Shown piece after piece: positions 1 to 13,200 of a stretch of 64,000 nt of DNA. The notes below the pieces were generated by a model. That model searched no databases. It saw only the letters and a list, made by a program, of their open reading frames with translations, and was not told the DNA's origin. Made by a program: the position numbers and the translations under genes. This DNA comes from Littorina saxatilis (taxonomy: Eukaryota > Mollusca > Gastropoda > Littorinimorpha > Littorinidae): assembly GCF_037325665.1 (NCBI RefSeq), contig NC_090255.1, positions 30,313,675 through 30,377,674 of the forward strand. The letters run 5' to 3'. Numbering within the stretch: position 1 is the first letter of the stretch; each line of letters begins with the position of its first letter.

Positions 1-54
1 AACTTCGTCGCAGGAACCACAACGACTGAGCCACGACAGCACGCGTTACCTGTC

Positions 55-3018
55 GTGGACCTCGTCGTTGGAGTCAGCGCCTCTACAAGCGCCGCTACTA
101 CCAACAACGCCACCTACGAGGCGTACGGACCTCAACGTAGAGAGGATGTCAACGCCCCCCATCACGTCGGAACGAGCGCTCCTTTCGTCCATCAGGAGCC
201 CTTCACCAACGCCCCCCATCACGTCGGAACGAGCGCTCCTTTCGTCCGTCAGGAGCCCTTCACACCCAACTACACGACGGCTGCAACTACATCCTCCATG
301 CGGCCTACAGCGCTGCTGACCACACTGCAGCACCCTCTCGGTGCGTACGCTGGTCAGCCGCCTCTGCACAACGTTGGACACTCAACGACAAGCGTCACAG
401 GCTCTCGCCCGCCTGATCTCGACCACACAGGTTGGTCCTATCACCTACCAGAGACAAGGGAAGGTGATGAGACGCAAGAACGACACACCTACTTCCCAGA
501 AGAACGTCACCAACGCATGGACCACAGACGTTTTCAAGTTACCCCACCCTGTTTCCCCTATGATACCCACCTACATCCCAAACCAGAGCCTTTCGTGCCC
601 ACATTCCTGGACCCACATCAGACCACCCCCAAAGTTATTTGGGGAAACGAAAATGCAAGGCCCCCTGCGTACATGAACTTTGACAAGGAATGTCATGCAG
701 ATCGTCCATTTGTCTCCTACCCCCCGTCTGCGTACTACCAACGTCCACTTGCTACTCCTGCCAAGCAGGACACTCCTATGGACTCTCTCGCCAAAACCCT
801 ATCAGACGCTCTGATGATCAACCGTTTGCCGATGCAGGAGCCGTGCATTTTTGTTGGTGACCCTCTCCAATATCCAATTTGGAGGTCGTCGTTTTCGTTC
901 CTCATCGAGAGACAAAACATAACCAGCAGTGAGAAGTTATTGTATCTGCAACGGTACATCGGAGGTCAAGCAAAGGAGGCCGTGACCGGCTTCTTTCTGC
1001 TAAGAGAAGGTGATGCCTACGAGAGAGCCATGGAAGTGCTGGAAAATCGGTTCGGCAACTCATACGTCGTTTCGCAAGCTTTCCGGACCAAGCTGGACGA
1101 ATGGACCCCAGTCAAAAGCAAGGATCCCAAGGGACTCAGAAGTCTGGCCGATTTCTTGCAGCAATGTTCCGTTGCTGCCCAGGAAGTTGGTGGACTGAGC
1201 ATCCTGGATGATGCCCAGTACTTACGGAAGATCGTCGGAAAGCTCCCAGACTGGATGAGTCACAGATGGTCTAGAACAGTTGCTCGAACTAAGGTTGAAA
1301 AGAAGAGGTATCCTCTGTTCAATGAACTCGTGTCGTTCGTTACTCTCGAAGCAGACATTTCTAACGACCCTGTTTTCGGCTTGACAAGTGCATCGGGGAC
1401 ACCAAGAAAGTTCACAACGAACCTGTCAACCCTGACAGAGGATGTCACCGCATGTCTGCACTGTCAACTTCCGGACCATGACGCTGGGACATGTAAGGAA
1501 CTCATAGAGAAGCCTCTGGTTGAGATACGAGATTTTCTGTTCAAGAACCGTATCTGCTACGGATGTCTCAGAAGTAAGGATCACCAGAGCCGTCAATGTA
1601 AGCAGAAACAGACGTGCAAGAAGTGCAAGAAGGCTCACCCCACTTGTCTTCATGATGACAATTTCAAATATCAGAACAGTATGAGTGAAAACAAAGGGGC
1701 GAGTGAACACAAGAACAATTACCGTACCTCTGCTGCTGACGTTCAAGAGCCACTGTCATCGTCGACCCCTACGGTGTCTGCTCTTAAGGCCAGCGAGGAA
1801 AACAGCATCGGTTTCACGTCTATGATCGTTCCCGTTCTCGTTTCCAGTGACTCTAACCCCAACGTAGAAGTGCTGACGTACGCACTACTGGACACTATGT
1901 CCAACGCCACTTTTGTAGTGCAGTCAGTGGCTGAAGAAGTTAAAGCCAAATCGCAGCCGACTACACTCAGGGTCTCCACACTGACTGAGGACAATGCTGT
2001 GGTCTCCGGCAGGAAGTACTCTGGATTGCGTGTCCGCTCTCCTACCTCCAGTGAGTTTGTCAGGCTCCCTTCTGCCATCTCACGACCTTATCTGACCGTT
2101 GACCCCACTCATATCCCCACCTCAGAGACTGTCAAAGCTTACCCACATCTCCAACACCTGTCTCCAAAACTGCCCCCCTTGTACCCTGACTGTGAAGCAG
2201 GCCTCCTCATCGGCTACGACTGCGCTGAAGCCCTCATGCCCCTAAACGTTGTCCAAGGACTGCCATTTGCAGTAGAGACTAAGTTAGGTTGGAGCATCGT
2301 CGGCAAGGCACCGCATTCCGTCGCCTTTGATGGCATAGCCTCGTCCATGCGCGTCATCGTCAAGCCAGGATCGAGGGAAGAAGAACGTGTAGCTCACGTC
2401 TACAAGGTACAGCTGGACGAAGTCTCGCGTACTGACCCATTACATGTTATGGAAAGAGACTTTGCAAGTGACTCAGGATCCATGTTCCAAGACGATGTAA
2501 AGTTTGCGAAGATCGTGAAGGAAAACGTGAAAGTCAACAAAACTGGTCACTACGAGATGCCCTTACCATTTCGACCAGAGAAACCGTCCCTCCCCGACAA
2601 CAGAGGTGCCACAGTCAAGCATCTGAAGGGCCTGAAACGCCAGAAAAAACATGGGTACCGTGATGACTGCGTCAAGTTCATGACATTAATCTTGTACGGA
2701 CTGATCGTGACGTGTTTTGCCTCTAGGGCAATCCACATTGAAACCCTGGATGACATGTCAAGTGATTCCTTCATCAACGCCCTACGCATTGTTGTCTTGC
2801 ATGACCAGAACTTGTGCAGATCAGAGTGGTGCATGGCTCGTGTAGTCGAAGTGATGCCGGGATCTGATGGACTGGTCAGACGAGTGAAAGTGCATGTTGG
2901 AACAAAGGCTCTAGACAATCACGGCCGTCCCACTGGTTATAGTCGCATATTAGAGCGACCGATTCACAAAATGACTGTGTTAGTAGATTGTGAAAATCAC
3001 AAAGACAAAGCTGTGTAA
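55..3018 (+). mobile_element. BEL/Pao LTR retrotransposon gag-pol remnant (fossil)
   Basis: A 987-residue open frame has the order of a BEL/Pao polyprotein. A Pro/His-rich N-terminus with a 60-bp internal tandem duplication (about 141-263) comes first. A DUF1759-like Gag core follows at residues about 255-430, then Cys/His knuckles at about 465-535 (CYGCLRSKDHQSRQCK) and a DUF1758-like aspartic protease region at about 590-760. The end has an integrase-like piece (CFASRAIHIETLDDMSSDSF) and a DUF5641-like tail. The whole is shorter than an intact BEL polyprotein, so I call it a broken copy. Its 5' end lies outside the window. It sits beyond exon O, probably in a further intron of the pseudouridine gene. 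Confidence 0.85.
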
Positions 3019-3367
3019 GCGAACTGAAAGAACATTGAACTTTGGAGTGTTTTTCCAATTTGACAGTTGTAGATTGTTGCGGTTTGTTTTTATACCAGAT
3101 GATGTAACGGACATTTATGGCTTAAGTGGTGCGGTTTTTTTTATGCCGTCGAGTAATGACTAACGGCATTTAGTTGAAACGAGATGTGTTGAAACATTGA
3201 AAATGATTGAACCGTAATAGTGCTGTGTAAATGTTTTGCAACACAATGGTTTTGAGTTGTAAATTTGAAATGTCTAAATCTGCGTTATTCTTCTTTTGAT
3301 ATAAGGAATGTGTTTGTACAAAGGTTTTTGAAGTAAATTATATTAATATAATTTCCGGTGGGAGTGT

Positions 3368-5040
3368 GCATGCCGATGTGGCATGCAGTCACCTACTTTT
3401 GTTGTAATTACGTTTGCTCAAGCCATTGCACGATGTAAAAAGAAGTAAACCGTGTTTTTATTGTGTCACCTTGTTGTGACCCGTTTTGTGGAGCGTTAAT
3501 ATTTTTACGTGAGATTCACGTGCTCCTTGTTCAGTTGTTGTGACCTGGTTTTGGTCGGAGTGTCACAAACTGCGTCGTTTAGTTCTAGAACACCGTGAGA
3601 TTCACGTGCTATTTTCCGTGTTTTGATTTTGAGGTGAGCCCTGCGAATCTGCGTTGCAAGTTTTAGAATACGTGTGACTCACGTGTTTTTAGCTTTGTGA
3701 TGTCAGCTAGTTCCTTGGTCTTCTTTCTGTTAAATATACCGTTTTAAGTTTTGGGCATGCACGGAGTGCGTGATCGGTTACTGATTGGTTGTAAAATAGT
3801 AGTTTCACCCGATTCTGTCTTAGGAATGTTGTTGGTTGGTCAATCCGGTGACCTCTGACTTTTGAATAACTATTCCATGTTAGGTTTTTGTTACCATAAA
3901 TACCGCTGCTTGACTCCTGTCTCGTCAGTCGATCTGAGGGTTTTAGGAAGCGTTTGGTTTTGATGTAAACGTATGAAGGTTATCAAGTGAACCAACGGAG
4001 TGTTTCTTATGTTTTAACGTCAACGTAATGTTCTTGGAGACAGTTGTTTCTCAAGTGTGAATCGTTTTGTGCCCTTCGTTTGTGAGGCAACACGTTTTTG
4101 GTACTGCTGGTCAACCCACACAGCGCATAAGGTAATTTTGTTGTTACTTGTTTGTGTTGTGTTTTGGTCGCCATTTTGTAATGACTTTGTGAGTTGTTTA
4201 TGTATAACGTGAGTTGAAAGTCTGACTTGTTGTAGTGTTTCTTTATTGTGTGTTCAACTGTTCTAGTGTTGTGAACGTACAGCAATGTTTTGTAGACGCT
4301 AGAAAGTCGCTAATGTTTATAATGATAACTTGTGTTTTCTGTGGTTAACGAAGTTCGAAGTGAAACGTTTTCTCCGACTTTTTCAGCCTTACGTTAAAAG
4401 AATTTAGGTAAAAGAAGCTTGCGGTCTGTGGTGATCGTTTGTAAACGGGCTTATTTCTTGTAACGTTATTGAGGGAAAGTGGATGAGTAAATATCTTGTT
4501 TGTGACTTTGATTAACGCAGGAACGTTGTCGTTAGACTTTTTTGGTATGACAGTTTGCTTTGTATTCCTGGCCTGATGAGTCAACGTTTTGTATTTTTCT
4601 GAAAGTAGCCATTTTGGTTTTAAACGTATGTATGCTAAGTTTCTTGAGTATTCTTAGTGCTTATGGTATTGTTGAACGTACGGAACGTAATTCTTTATTG
4701 TTGTTGAACGTACAGAACGTAACTCTTTATTGTTGTTGAAGGACTAACCAACGAGTGTTTGGTAATTGTAACTTTCTTGTCTGTTTGTCTTCGCCTGTCT
4801 TGTGATTGTTTATTTTTCTTGTTTTTACTTCTCGTGTCTTGTTAATGCATTTGATACTTTTGCCATGTCTAATAATTTGTTTTCTTTTCTCTTTTTCTTT
4901 CTGTTCATAAGTTTTTTACCGCATTACGTGGTACTGTAACTATATATCTATACATTACTGATCCCTAGTGTCAGTTGTAAAATAATAAACCAGTACTTTT
5001 GCGCGTTATCGCTTGTAACCTGTGTTTGTCATTTCGTATG
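3368..5040 (+). repeat. Probable 3' LTR of the BEL/Pao fossil
   Basis: After the frame, a purine-rich stretch (ccggtgggagtg, about 3355-3366) precedes TGCATGCCG and resembles a polypurine tract and LTR start. Inside are a TATA-like ataaataccgctgc near 3897-3910 and an AATAAA at 4985-4990. AT-rich non-coding text fills the rest. The 5' LTR is not in the window, so the ends are uncertain. 3019-3367 is 3' untranslated sequence. Confidence 0.5.
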
Positions 5041-5570
5041 AACAATATGTAGTACCAGCCTCGCTCACGAAGGCGCGCACAGAAACAAAGAAGAAAAGTG
5101 AACAAGTTTGAAAAAAAATATCACACACACAATTTGTAACCAACACACACATGTAGTCCCGCCCGGAATAAGCTTTTTTGGGATGATTTACAACTTTTGC
5201 GCACATTTCGAGCAGACGAAAACACATGGCGGCTCTCGCTCCTCCAACTATCGCGAGACACAAAAAAAAAGAAATCTCGCGCGCGAGAGATCCTGATACA
5301 TCCGGTGTTTCTCTGTACGCTATCTTGTCACGATGACTTGTTGACAAACGAAGATTCGCGAAAGAAAGAGAAAAGCGCTGAGTCTTGAGTACAGAGTTAA
5401 TAAAGTACCGGTAATCGCTAATCGAGTGAAATGAAAATCGGCGGCGACTTCCATTAGGTGAATGCTATTCAAATTTACGTAACGTTTTAGCCGCATCTTT
5501 TTATAAGCCGCAATGCGATTTTTTTTTTTAAAGTCGCGGCTTGTAGTCCGTCAAATACGGTACTACTCTA
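5041..5570. other. Intronic or intergenic DNA, nothing recognised
   Basis: AT-rich sequence between the BEL/Pao fossil and the nested MITE. I see no coding region, RNA gene or repeat that I recognise. Confidence 0.5.
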
Positions 5571-5589
5571 CAGTGGAACCCCCCTTTTG

Positions 5590-6017
5590 GGGCGGGGATG
5601 TAGCTCAGTTGGTAGCGCGCTGGATTTGTATTCAGTTGGCCGCTGTCAGCGTGAGTTCGATCCCAGGTTCGGCGGAAATTTATTTCACAGAGTCAACTTT
5701 GTGTGCAGACTCTCTTCGGTGTCCGAACCACCCCCCGTGTATACTACATTGGGTGTGCACGTTAAAGATCCCACGATTGACAAAACCACGATTTGCCTTT
5801 CCTGGCAAAATTGCTTAGGCACAGTTAATAATTGTCTACCTATACCCGTGTGACTTGGAATAATAGGCCGTGAAAGGTAAATATGCGCCGACATGGCTGC
5901 AATCTACTGGCCGTATAAAATTTCATCTCACACGGCATCACTGCAGAGCGCCTAGAACTGTACCCACGGAATATGCGCGATATAAGCTTCATTGATTGAT
6001 TGATTGATTGATTTTAA
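5590..6017 (+). mobile_element. SINE family 1: tRNA head, (ATTG)n tail
   Basis: The tRNA-like head has A box (tagctcagttggtagcgcg) and B box (gagttcgatcc). The body runs through cagagtcaactttgtgtgc and cacgttaaagatcccacg, and the end is gcgcgatataagcttcattg with ATTGATTG repeats. It is the uninterrupted counterpart of the copy at 47398-48683. Confidence 0.9.
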
Positions 6018-6115
6018 GACCCCCCCAATATAAGTCCTCCTCTCTTTTTAGACCTTGTATTTTTACATTTTCAGTTCACAACCACTGTAAATTTACCACC
6101 ATTTTTAAGACCTTT

Positions 6116-6480
6116 CTTTCTTTATTTGGTGTTTAACGTCGTTTTCAACCACGAAGGTTATACCGCGACGGGGAAAGGGGGGAGATGGGATAGAGCCACT
6201 TGTCAATTGTTTCTTGTTCACAAAAGCACTAATCAAAAATTTGCTCCAGGGGCTTGCAACGCAGTACAATATATTACCTTACTGGGAGAATGCAAGTTTC
6301 CAGTACAAAGGACTTAACATTTCTTACATACTGCTTGACTAAAATCTTTACAAAAATTGACTATATTCTATACAAGAAACACTTAACAAGGGTAAAAGGA
6401 GAAACAGAATCCGTTAGTCGCCTCTTACGACACGCTGGGGAGCATCGGGTAAATTCTTCCCCCTAACCCGCGGGGGGGTA
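6116..6480 (-). mobile_element. SINE family 2 (CCCGCGGGTTAGGGGGAAG head), copy 1
   Basis: On the minus strand it starts cccgcgggttagggggaaga, passes cgtaagaggcgactaacgg and ends cgttaaacaccaaataaaga. Near-identical copies lie at 19024-19391 and 28638-29049. Confidence 0.85.
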
Positions 6481-6544
6481 TTTTTAAGACCTGGTTTTCT
6501 CAGATTTTGTTAAGGTCCCAAAAGGGGGGTACCACTTTACTCCA

Positions 6545-6700
6545 TTGACAAAGCCTCCAGCATAATAATAATAATAATAATCATAATAATCATAATATAC
6601 ATAATATTTTATTTATAAAGCGCACGTATCCAGGGTTTAATCCTGCTCAAAGCGCTGTACAATCATTGGAAAAATACAACAACATAACATTATTTCAAGG
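6545..6700 (-). repeat. Retroposon 3' tail with (ATT)n
   Basis: Reads aataataataatcataata, then tttataaagcgcacgtatcc and aagcgctgtacaatc. This is the reverse of a common retroposon tail ending in (ATT)n. Related pieces occur near 20840-20930 and 46765-46840. The head is missing. Confidence 0.5.
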
Positions 6701-6749
6701 CATAAAGCCTCTCCTTAATTGGACGAAGTCGACTACGTGAAGTATATTT

Positions 6750-7143
6750 CGCAAAGCTGGCCGTATGGAGCTTTAGCACTGAGTTTTCAGTAAAAAGACT
6801 TCGGGTTCAATTAAGGCCCGCCTTAACGCTCACTTTCCGGTTGCCCTGTGACAGACATCCACATGCAGGCTGCCTCGCAAAGCTGGCCGTATGGAGCTTT
6901 AGCACTGAGTTTTCGGTAAAAAGACTTTGCGAAGTTGACTTCGGGTTCAATTAGGGCCCGCCTTAACGCTCACTTTCCCGGTTGCCCTGTGACAGACATC
7001 CACATGCAGGCTGCCTCGCAAAGCTGGCCGTATGGAGCTTTAGCACTGAGTTTTCAGTAAAAAGACTTCGGGTTCAATTAGGGCCCGCCTTAACGCTCAC
7101 TTTCCGGTTGCCCTGTGACAGACATCCACATGCAGGCTGCCTC
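6750..7143 (-). repeat. Triplicated exon end plus donor site (unit about 125-142 bp)
   Basis: Three head-to-tail units begin at cgcaaagctggccgtatgg (6750, 6875, 7017). Each carries the last 40-odd bases of exon O (complement of ttgccctgtgacagacatcc), the GTGAGC donor and adjoining intron. Only the unit at 7017-7143 is joined to a full exon; the other two are partial exon copies without the exon's own acceptor. The middle unit also carries a short local duplication. Confidence 0.9.
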
Positions 7144-7235
7144 GTGCAGGTTGGGAGAGGTGTACGTCAAGTGTTTCCATGCCGACGTCATGAACGGCTT
7201 GGTGGCTTTGTGCACATCTGTCGGCTCAAACCACA
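7101..7235 (-). CDS. Exon O: PfkB kinase, VWFEPTD; last exon seen
   Basis: Codes [20 protein letters not shown], then [20 protein letters not shown] and TGQPE. Acceptor gtgtgcag/TGTGGT and donor GGAAA/GTGAGC. The 3' end of this exon, with its donor and about 80 bases of intron, is repeated twice more downstream at 6875-7016 and 6750-6874. Confidence 0.9.
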
Positions 7236-10200
7236 CTGCACACCCAATCAAAGACACATTTAACACAATTTCTTGAAAGCCAGGAGACAGGTTCCGCATA
7301 ACTCACACTTGCTCTATTACACATAGAACGCTTGCTTCCTTTTGTTTATCAGATCTTCAAATAGCGCTCTGCGTCTTTTTTGTAAGGTTTTCTTGATAAG
7401 CAATGCAGGACAGGGGCGGGGACGTAGCTCAGTTGGTAGCGCACTGGCTTTGTAGCCAGTTGGTCGCTATCAGCGTGGGTTCGATCCCCACGTTCGGCGA
7501 GAGATTTATTTCTCGGAGTCAACTTTGTGCAGACTCTCTTTGGTGTCCGAACACCCCCGTGTGCACACATGCGCACAAAAAAGATCCCACGTTCACAGCG
7601 AAAGTCTCAGGGCTTGGAAAACACGAAGACACGCATGCATCATCTCTCGTCTCCGATTATCATGATCGTATTTCGATACTTTGACGAGACAAACCCAATG
7701 CTGGTGTGTCGAAGAAGACAGCCACAGCGGGCTTGTTCGAATCAAAGTATCACATATCTTCAACGTATTACCAATACCTGTCCCAATATAGACCAGTTGG
7801 TCTAAGAGGACGTTAAACCCTAATAGTCAGTCAGTCAATGCAGGACAACATCTTTACAGTGGAACCTCCTTTAAAGACATCCAAAAAATATGAGAAAATC
7901 AGGATCTTTAAAAGGGGGAGTCTTAAAACGGAGATAAATTTACACCGGTTAGGAACAGAAACTCTGAAAAAACAAGGTCTTAAAAAAGGAGAGGTCTAAA
8001 ATTAGGGGGATCTTAAAAGGTGTGTTGGGGTGGGGATGTAGCTCAGTCGGTAGCGCGCTGGATTTGTATCCAGTTGGCCGCTGTCAGCGTGAGTTCGTCT
8101 CCACGTTCGGCGAGAGATTTATTTCTCAGAGTCAACTTTGTGTGCAGACTCTCCTCGGTGTCCGAACACCCCCCCCCGTGTGAACACGCAAGCACAAGAC
8201 CAAGTGCGCACGAAAAAGATCCTGTAATCCATGTCAGAGTTCGGTGGGTTATAGAAACACGAAAATACCCAGCATGCTTCCTCCAAAAACGGCGTATGGC
8301 TGCCTAAATGGCGGGGTAAAAAACGGTCATACACATAAAATTCCACTCGTGCAAAAAACACGAGTGTACGTGGGAGTTTCAGCCCACGAACGCAGAAGAA
8401 GAAAAAAAAGGTGTGTTCCACTGTATTTCATTTCAATAATGATGTTGTCCTGTATTACTTAGCACATTGATTTTCTAACAGTTTATTATGTTTTCATTTG
8501 CACATACACAGTGACCAAAATAATGAGAAAGTTGGTCCCAGAAGAAACTTTAGATCACTGCACCCTCAATTTTACAGGAGGACCAAAACCAATCAAAACC
8601 AGTTACAGTATTCTCACCTGGAACCCTGGCATCAGAACACAGTTTGCACACTCGTTCAATGACCTCAGGTGAGAAGTTTCCGTCCACACACACAATGGGT
8701 GCTGCTGCTATGTCAGTCTGATACTGAGAAATCTAGAAGAAAAAAAAAGAATACTCATGAGAAATTCAAAGTACATGTACAAACTAGTCTTCTTTCATAG
8801 TTTACAAAGACCAACATTCTGTCAATACTTTCCTCAGTTAAGTTATAAGTATTCCATTGAATCTTATAAACCTGATCACAAAAGTTTGCGTTTTTGACTG
8901 ACAGACTAATCCTGCTCATGGAATATATCTTCACCAATACTCATAACCTATCAGGGACATGAAGGGGTATATATAGAGGTTACAACACGAGTGATTTTTT
9001 ATATGGCTTGTATTTCAGTCAAGACCCAGCGGATGAATATCAAGGGACTCACGAGCCTCTGGCGAGTGAGTCCCTTTGATATTCCCGCTGGGTCTTGACT
9101 GAAATACAAGCCATATAAAAAATCACGAGTGTTGTAACCTGTATATCCCATGAAGATCTAAAAGACAAAGTGTGACGGAAACATCAAGCTTTAGTTGTCT
9201 GTTCAGATGAGGCACCTCTGCACATACCTTATTCTAAAGGCACGTCTGTTGCATGATCTATGTCAAGTCGGTGCATAATGGTGGCTTGGTTGTCCCCGTC
9301 AGTTGAAAGCCTCTTACGCGGATTTGACTGAATACCTAGTGGTTACACACGCATCTCCTGAGATCTTGGACACCTTCATCGTCTATAGGGCCTACTGCGC
9401 CGCAGAAGAGCTAGAAATACTCGCAAAATGCATTAAACAGCTTGTCCAGAGAACAATCGTAGTCGATGATGTACCGATAAGGGCGTGTGTACCGAGCACG
9501 CTTGTAACTTCACAAGAGCATAGCCTGAACATAGCAGTGCTGGTCGGACGGACTGGGTTTTTAACGATTGCTAGTTTGACTTCTGTTTTAGTTGAGAGAG
9601 CCGGCACCAACGAGCACACACACTCACACACATACGGCTATTCATGTTGATCACACGAGAATGGAAGGAAACATAACAGAGTACGTCCCCCCAGAATATG
9701 ACGCGATGGACGACAGACGTCATGAAATCTATGACGCAGTGATGATAGTCTCGGCAAGTCGAGACTAAAACTCAGCTATAGCACTGAACGGCTCTCGCGC
9801 AAGTTCTCAAAAGCGTGGTTACCCCTTGCACATCCGGTCGATAGGTACATGTGCATTTTGGAATGTCAAGGACGACAGAAAGTAGAGCCAGCTATGATGT
9901 ATTTCGTGTACCCTTATTTATCCACTATTTTATGTGTTATAAGAGTGCAATAGTTACATCATAGATGTAACAAGAGAACAATGGAAATACAAGAAATATA
10001 CCTAGAGTAAATGTACATTTACAGAGACAAAGAAGGGAGGTCATGGGATATATATACATTTATATATATACCATTAAAACTAATGTTGTATTCCAAGTCT
10101 ACACCGATTTTAAAAGTACTGGAGTTATAACAGCTTGACTGTGGAACTGCACGCAAATATCAAACATGTCGTCTCAGAATTTTGGGGTAACTCTTTTCAA

Positions 10201-13200
10201 ACAGCTTTTCAGGAAAAAACCAAAACTGATTTTTTTATATTATAAAATAGTGTTTATATTCGTTCCAGGTATGTTAAATCATGCATTGTCAATCAATTCA
10301 AGACAATATTTTTCATGGAGAATGATTTACTTAGTCTAAAGCTCAAAAACATCAAAATCACCAAGCATTGAATTACGCCCAAATTCCATGATGACATTGA
10401 TATACCATATAGATATAAAGTCTGCTGACCATGTCAGGTGAAACAACAGAGAGCAGGTCCATGTCACCGATGCCGAACATGACGTGACCATCACTGGTCA
10501 ACACTGGGCAGTACGTGGGGGTGGACTGTCCGGCTACACGTGTAACGCCTCTCAAGTCCTGAAACAGTCTGTACAATCAGTAATGGGGCAGTCACATTAC
10601 CGCGATTCAATCATACCATTTATTTTATACAAGGCAATCGCTCGCTGACTCGCAAGCTGCAGCCCGTCACACGGCAAATGCACTGCATGAGAGCAGACTG
10701 CGAATGTTCAATTCAATGTCTTGAACATTTCCAAAAATACTTTTAAGCATTGGGCCTCCACGATCGTAGTACACGGCTAAAATGTCTCCTTGTATCCGAG
10801 TAAGAAACTGTTGTTCCAAAAAGTTTTGAATTGTCAAAGAGACGCTGTTCGCTGTTGTCTGCCATAATTCAAGTTACGATGTGAAGGCTGCAACGGCGCA
10901 TTCTAATTGGTCCTCACCTGCGATTGACTCGCAGAGAATAGAGCAAGTGCTATCACCCAAAGCTTCAAGAGAATTGCTTGCGAGTGACCCATTCCTGCAT
11001 TGCATCTTGATCTTACACGACGGGCGCTGTGGCGGGGTGGTAAGACGTCGGCCTCTTAATCAGAAGGTCGTGAGTTCGAATCCCGGCCGCGGCCGCCTGG
11101 TGGGTTAAGTGTGGAGATTTTTCCGATCTCCCAGGTCAACTTATGTGCAGACCTGCTAGTGGCTTATCCCCCTTCGAGTGTACACGCAAGCACAAGACCA
11201 AGTGCGCACGGAAAAGATCCTGTAATCCATGTCAGAGTTCGGTGGGTTATAGAAACACGAAAATATCCAGCATGCTTCATCAGAAAGCGGCGTATGGCTG
11301 CCTAAATGGCGGGGTAAAAACGATCATACACGTAAAATTCCACTCGTGCAAAAAAACACGAGTGTACATGGGAGTTTCAGCCCACGAACGCAGAAGAAGA
11401 AGAAGATCTTACACAACAATTGGCCCGTGTGAAGGGGCAAATCGTTGTGTGTGACGGGGATGAAGTTTTTCTGTGACCACAGTTGTACACCCAAACGATC
11501 CCACACAAGGTTCTTTTCTATTTAATTCACCTTCTTATTTTTATATTGACAGCCTGTTCTTCTTCTTTGTTCATGGGCTTAGACTCCCATTTTCACTCAT
11601 GTTTTTAGCACGAGTGGATTTGTACGTGTATCGAAAATTTCAAAACTAAATTTTCATTTAATTAATATACTTACTCAACTCACATAAATGGCATTAACTT
11701 CAGTTCATTGCTAAGATATTGAAGTAGTACTCGACCCTGGTAAGGGGGGAAGTAACTCCCTAAGAAAAACAATCCGTAGTCAAGGACGGGAGTCACCTCC
11801 CCTACCGGTAACCCGCACATGCGCGGTCCTGCTACCGGCCGTCATTCCCCCACGGAAACACACACCTGTAACACATATAATGTTAGCGGGGATGGATGGG
11901 AGGGTATAAACGATGTGAGTTGAGTAAGTATATTAATTAAATGAAAATTTAGTTTTGAAATTTTCGATTCAATCACATATTCTTACCTCAACTCACATAA
12001 ATGGCAGATTGCACATAAAGGCGGTGGGATACTCACATTAATCTCTTGGAAGTATCTGGCCTGCGGCAACCATAGCTGGGAGGCAGTTGGTACCGTCCGG
12101 ATGAGTGCTGGCAATGCCCCGGAGGTAGTAGCTGAGGAAGACATCATGAGTCGTCCAGTATGCAGCTTTGAGGACGTCTGACATCCTTCCAGACTTGAGG
12201 ACAGCTAAGGAAGTTGCCCACGCTCAAGCCTCGTGCGTACGAGGTGATCGAGGAGGAAGGACTGACTGCCCCCCCCCCTTTTGTGTCTGCCACCACTGAT
12301 AAGCATGCCTTATAAGTGTGGAAGACCATCTGGAAAGCGTGGTTTTTGCAAAGTCTTTATTTCGAGCTTAAATGATCGAAATAAACAACAACTTCGGAGC
12401 TGATGCTCGAAACGGAGCGGTGCGCGACAAGTAAGCCTTAAGCGCGCGTACCGGACAGTTAGAAAGATCCGGATCGCCGGGGGCTAAAAATGTCCCGGAG
12501 AGGCCGAATGGAAATGGTCGGTGAAAGTTGACCAGGTTTTGGATTCTTGGCGAGAAAATCGGGACGGACACGCAGTGAAACCGAGCCGTCTCTTTCGAAA
12601 GTGATATCCCGGTCTAGGCCTGAGAGGCCGTGGATCTCACTGCCCCTCCGCGCGGAAGCGAGCAGTATGAGCATGAGAGTTTTGCGCGTAAGGTCAGAGA
12701 GACTAGCGTCTTGTAAAGGTTCAAAAGCACTAGAACGGAGAAATTCGAGTACTAGAAGAACGTCCCAAGCCGGGACAGAAGTTCTCTCCGTTGCAGAACT
12801 GAGGGCCGCGCCCTTTAGCACACTCGCGATAACTCCCCCGAGGGAGATGGAGCGCCCAAGTTGCTTAAAAGAAACAGAGATGGCTGAGCGGCGAGCGCGC
12901 AAAGCGGACGCGGCGCGTCCCCGAGCGGAGAGCCATGCCAGATGGTTTGCGACCTGCATTGATCGCAGGGCGACCGGGACAACATTGTTAGCCGCAAACC
13001 ATCGAGTCCAAGCCAGCCAGCGTGACTAGTAGACAGAGGAGGTGGCCTGAGAGCCTTCTGGCCTAAGTCCAACAGCGAAAGCGGAGGCGCCTGAGCACCC
13101 CAGTGATCTCTGAACCCTCTCCAGGCGTGAGGATCCAGGCCCTCGGGGCGATTGTGCAGAGTCCCCGTTCTGGGCTGGAAAAGCTCCCCTCGCCGGCGGC

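Larger units (their letters stand above)
5571..6541. mobile_element. pogo/Tigger-like MITE split by two SINEs
   Basis: Left end cagtggaaccccccttttgg (5572) and right end ccaaaaggggggtaccactt (6518-6537) are inverted repeats. The middle is interrupted by a tRNA-headed SINE (about 5590-6017) and by an inverted SINE (about 6116-6480). The remaining MITE text is AT-rich with ttttaagacc repeats. Confidence 0.75.

Noticed and set aside
55-3018. Long host gene
   Set aside because: Domain order and motifs are those of a BEL/Pao retrotransposon polyprotein.
9303-9650. Conserved 115-codon frame repeated at 44180-44484
   Set aside because: The two copies differ mainly by amino-acid-changing substitutions and belong to a repeat.
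12547-13029. Plus-strand frames over the DIRS-like elements
   Set aside because: They are antisense shadows of the minus-strand retrotransposon frames.
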